Shown here: positions 62,111-64,000 of the stretch, piece after piece
Position numbering within the stretch: position 1 is the stretch's first letter
Layout: every line of letters begins with the position of its first letter
Assembly (NCBI RefSeq): GCF_029029525.1
Contig: NZ_JAKJSC010000001.1
Location: 620,001-684,000, forward strand
Origin: Labilibaculum sp. DW002
Lineage (GTDB): Bacteria; Bacteroidota; Bacteroidia; Bacteroidales; Marinifilaceae
Reading direction: 5' to 3'
DNA length: 64,000 bases
Notes under the pieces: model-generated
Databases searched by the model: none
What the model was told of the DNA's origin: nothing
Seen by the model: only the letters and a program-made list of their open reading frames with translations
Translations under genes and position numbers: made by a program

Positions 62111-63340
62111 TTAATCAAAAAATCCTAAGGCCTTGCAATAGCCCTCATTCGGATAACAATTTTCAAACTTGCTATTTTCTACATACCGTTTTAACAAGGC
62201 CACCATTTCTTTCTGTTTTATTCCACCAATACTATCTTTCAGAGTCCTTATTTTAGCAAATGAACTTCTATCACTTTCGGCGTATGTTATAAAATTGTCA
62301 TAACCACTAGGTTCCTCAAAGTTCATTGGCCCACGTGTGTTATCCATTTTTTTGTATGGCCAAAAGGTCCAATGAATTTCATTCTCATCTAATAATACTC
62401 TAAAATTCTTCACCCATACATCCTCATTCTCACCACTTTCTCCCATCAGCAAAGGCACTTTATATTTATCTCTAAAGTCTATATATTGCTGTATTTCCTT
62501 TTTCTCAGGAGGCATCCAATATTTATGAAATGTATAAACTAATTGATCATCAAACGGTTCAGAAAACACAGAAAAATCCGTCTCCCAAACAGCCCCTCCT
62601 AGAAATATGATATGCTTACCATCCACCTCTCTTATTGCTTTGGTAATCTTTTTATAAAGCGGCTCTAAATATGGTTTTAAATGATCATCATCAAAATATT
62701 GTGGAATGGGCTCGTTCAAAAGGTTATAACCAATTATTGTATTATTATCGGCATACCTCTTTGCTATTTCCTGCCAAATATCAGAAACCTTTTGTTGCAT
62801 CCCTTCATCTACCATTAACCAAGGATAGCCATCACTATTGTCTATATTATCACCAGTTTGACCTCCTGGAGCAGCATGCATATCTAGTAATACATAAATA
62901 TTGTATTTCTCACACCAGCTAATGGCTTTGTCCAAATATTTATAACCATGCATATCTTTTCCCAAAAAATCATCATGAGTCAATAAGCGATAATCGAATG
63001 GTAAACGGATGATATTTACTCCGACCTCCGATAACCATTTTATATCGGCCTCGGTGATGTAATTATCCAAAAAAGAGTCCCAAAAAGCGGTAGTAGCACT
63101 ATCCCCTATCAATTCGCGTATGCTTTGATCTATTTTGCGTGGCGAGTTACAATCTTTCAATTTGAACATATAACCCTCGGGTAACAACCAATTTCCCAAA
63201 TTCACGCCTTTTAGATGCAATAGATCACCGTTTTCCGAGTAAATATTTTCACCATCCACATAAACAAACTTTTTCTCTGCCTTCTGACAAGATGCAGACA
63301 GCAATAGTAAAATGAAGAATATCCAGATTTTTGATTTCAT
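62111..63340 (-). CDS. GH5-like glycosidase lipoprotein
   Basis: The start chosen is the ATG at 63338-63340, which gives MKSKIWIFFILLLLSASC with lipobox Cys18; an earlier in-frame ATG at 63373 would lengthen the signal implausibly. The protein of 409 residues resembles GH5 exo-glucanases: LLHLKGVNLGNWLLPEGYMF, VNIIRLPFDYRLL, LLDMHAAPGGQTGDN, then NLLNEP (acid/base E210) and LLMGESGE (nucleophile E301). The LKGVNLGNWL block is common in exo-beta-1,3-glucanase-type enzymes. It begins the visible part of the glycan locus, 88 bases upstream of GH30. Specificity is inferred, not shown. Confidence 0.84.
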   Translation of the reverse strand: MKSKIWIFFILLLLSASCQKAEKKFVYVDGENIYSENGDLLHLKGVNLGNWLLPEGYMFKLKDCNSPRKIDQSIRELIGDSATTAFWDSFLDNYITEADIKWLSEVGVNIIRLPFDYRLLTHDDFLGKDMHGYKYLDKAISWCEKYNIYVLLDMHAAPGGQTGDNIDNSDGYPWLMVDEGMQQKVSDIWQEIAKRYADNNTIIGYNLLNEPIPQYFDDDHLKPYLEPLYKKITKAIREVDGKHIIFLGGAVWETDFSVFSEPFDDQLVYTFHKYWMPPEKKEIQQYIDFRDKYKVPLLMGESGENEDVWVKNFRVLLDENEIHWTFWPYKKMDNTRGPMNFEEPSGYDNFITYAESDRSSFAKIRTLKDSIGGIKQKEMVALLKRYVENSKFENCYPNEGYCKALGFFD

Positions 63341-63499
63341 ATTTATTGATTTAGCATAGATTAAACGATACAATTTTGCGTATCAAGATTTGAAAATTAA
63401 CTTGTTTTGCAAACCTTATTTATTTGACGAAAAAGATAGAAGCAAATCAATTCCTTCTCAACATAACTTGTCATTCACAACTAGTCAACTAAGCCGATT

Positions 63500-64000
63500 T
63501 CATTTTTTATCAGGTACAATCTCGACTACAACTTTATTATGACCGATCTCATTACCTTCATGCTTTGCCTTACCTCGACGTGCAATTAATGCTGCTCGAA
63601 TTTCCAATGCTCTACTTTCAGTAATATCATATTTCCAGACCAATAGAATAGCCATTCCTGCAGTAACAATTGGAATTACGATATCAGCAATTCGCAGATT
63701 AGTTAAGGTTTCGACACTTTGATGATCGATTGATTGATTAAACCCAACGGCTTGCAAAACAATTCCACTTGTAAGCAATGCAAGGGCAGTTCCCAATTTC
63801 ACCATCAACCAATACACGGCTCCAAACATTCCCTCACGGCGTGTTCCATTATTCAATTCATCTAAATCACAAACATCTGCAGTCATCGACATCATTAGGG
63901 TAAACAAACCGCCTATACCGAATGAGATTAATGGCAATGGTATAAACATTAACCACGGGTTAGCAGGATTAAATCCCCACCACTTTAAAGCATACCCAAT
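63500..64000 (-). CDS. GPH-family symporter, C-terminal part (cut by window end)
   Basis: The frame stays open to base 64000, so the N-terminus lies beyond the window; 166 codons are visible. The visible part has the GPH family C-terminal half: MMSMTADVCDLDELNNGTRR, EGMFGAVYWLMVKLGTALAL and a conserved cytoplasmic tail. It is a second sugar:cation symporter of the glycan locus, distinct from the one at 56669-58030. It lies upstream of the GH5-like gene with a gap of about 160 bases and the same direction. Its substrate is unknown. Confidence 0.85.
   Translation of the reverse strand: MGYALKWWGFNPANPWLMFIPLPLISFGIGGLFTLMMSMTADVCDLDELNNGTRREGMFGAVYWLMVKLGTALALLTSGIVLQAVGFNQSIDHQSVETLTNLRIADIVIPIVTAGMAILLVWKYDITESRALEIRAALIARRGKAKHEGNEIGHNKVVVEIVPDKK

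Overview
The window is a 64 kb chromosomal segment of a Bacteroidota bacterium. The DNA is AT-rich. Several genes start behind a -33/-7 pair of the form TTTG-N19-21-TAnnTTTG, and Shine-Dalgarno sequences are scarce. Other Bacteroidota markers are a protein ending in a type IX secretion (T9SS) sorting domain, a PF14905-type TonB-dependent receptor, a GntR-type XylR, and many lipoproteins. The osmoprotectant importer, four MscS-type channels, a heparinase-fold lyase and glucan-active enzymes suggest a marine or brackish organism, perhaps of the Marinilabiliales. That placement is inference; no rRNA gene is present.

Layout. 1-4436: a truncated AraC/TolB-like/TPR regulator, divergent from an ankyrin lipoprotein and an acyltransferase, then an internally duplicated exported protein. 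4437-5274: an ABC-ATPase remnant, one copy of a degenerate intergenic repeat and a clear promoter. 5275-9642: an outer-membrane porin plus a complete glycine betaine/proline-type ABC importer (ATPase, permease, binding lipoprotein), with five tandem stem-loops between porin and ATPase. 9877-18796: all leftward, with xylR, xylB, xylA and a xylose symporter, then a GH92 alpha-mannosidase and an endonuclease/exonuclease/phosphatase lipoprotein. 18930-21606: a tight run of four small metabolic or housekeeping genes. 21612-32507: a lactonase-like propeller, a T9SS-exported heparinase II/III-family lyase, a MATE exporter, an MscS channel, a cupin, two tandem AlkD-like proteins and a TonB-dependent receptor.

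32839-38580: a LiaI/LiaF-like plus LytS/LytR-like envelope-sensing operon, and an orphan multi-PAS histidine kinase. 39096-44543: ligA, a DEDDh exonuclease, a DUF6913-like protein, LpoB and a COG3014-like lipoprotein. 44535-49471: a lone H-NOX protein, an esterase, a YceI protein, tRNA-Arg(ACG), an ATP-cone/Mrr-like nuclease fusion and an exported dual-specificity phosphatase. 49538-56588: CorA and three MscS channels around a 968-residue unrecognised ATPase-like protein with altered Walker motifs. 56669-64000: a leftward glycan locus with two GPH-family symporters (one cut by the window end), a mutarotase-like protein, a GH5-like and a GH30 lipoprotein and a third TIM-barrel glycosidase.

The recurring theme is osmotic and envelope homeostasis (betaine-type import, four MscS, CorA, LiaF/LytS-like sensing, LpoB) alongside glycan and pentose use. 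The best candidate for an undescribed system is the two-gene operon of the 968-residue ATPase-like protein and an MscS channel (51634-55530), with further MscS genes on both sides. There is no CRISPR array, prophage, integrase or intact insertion sequence.
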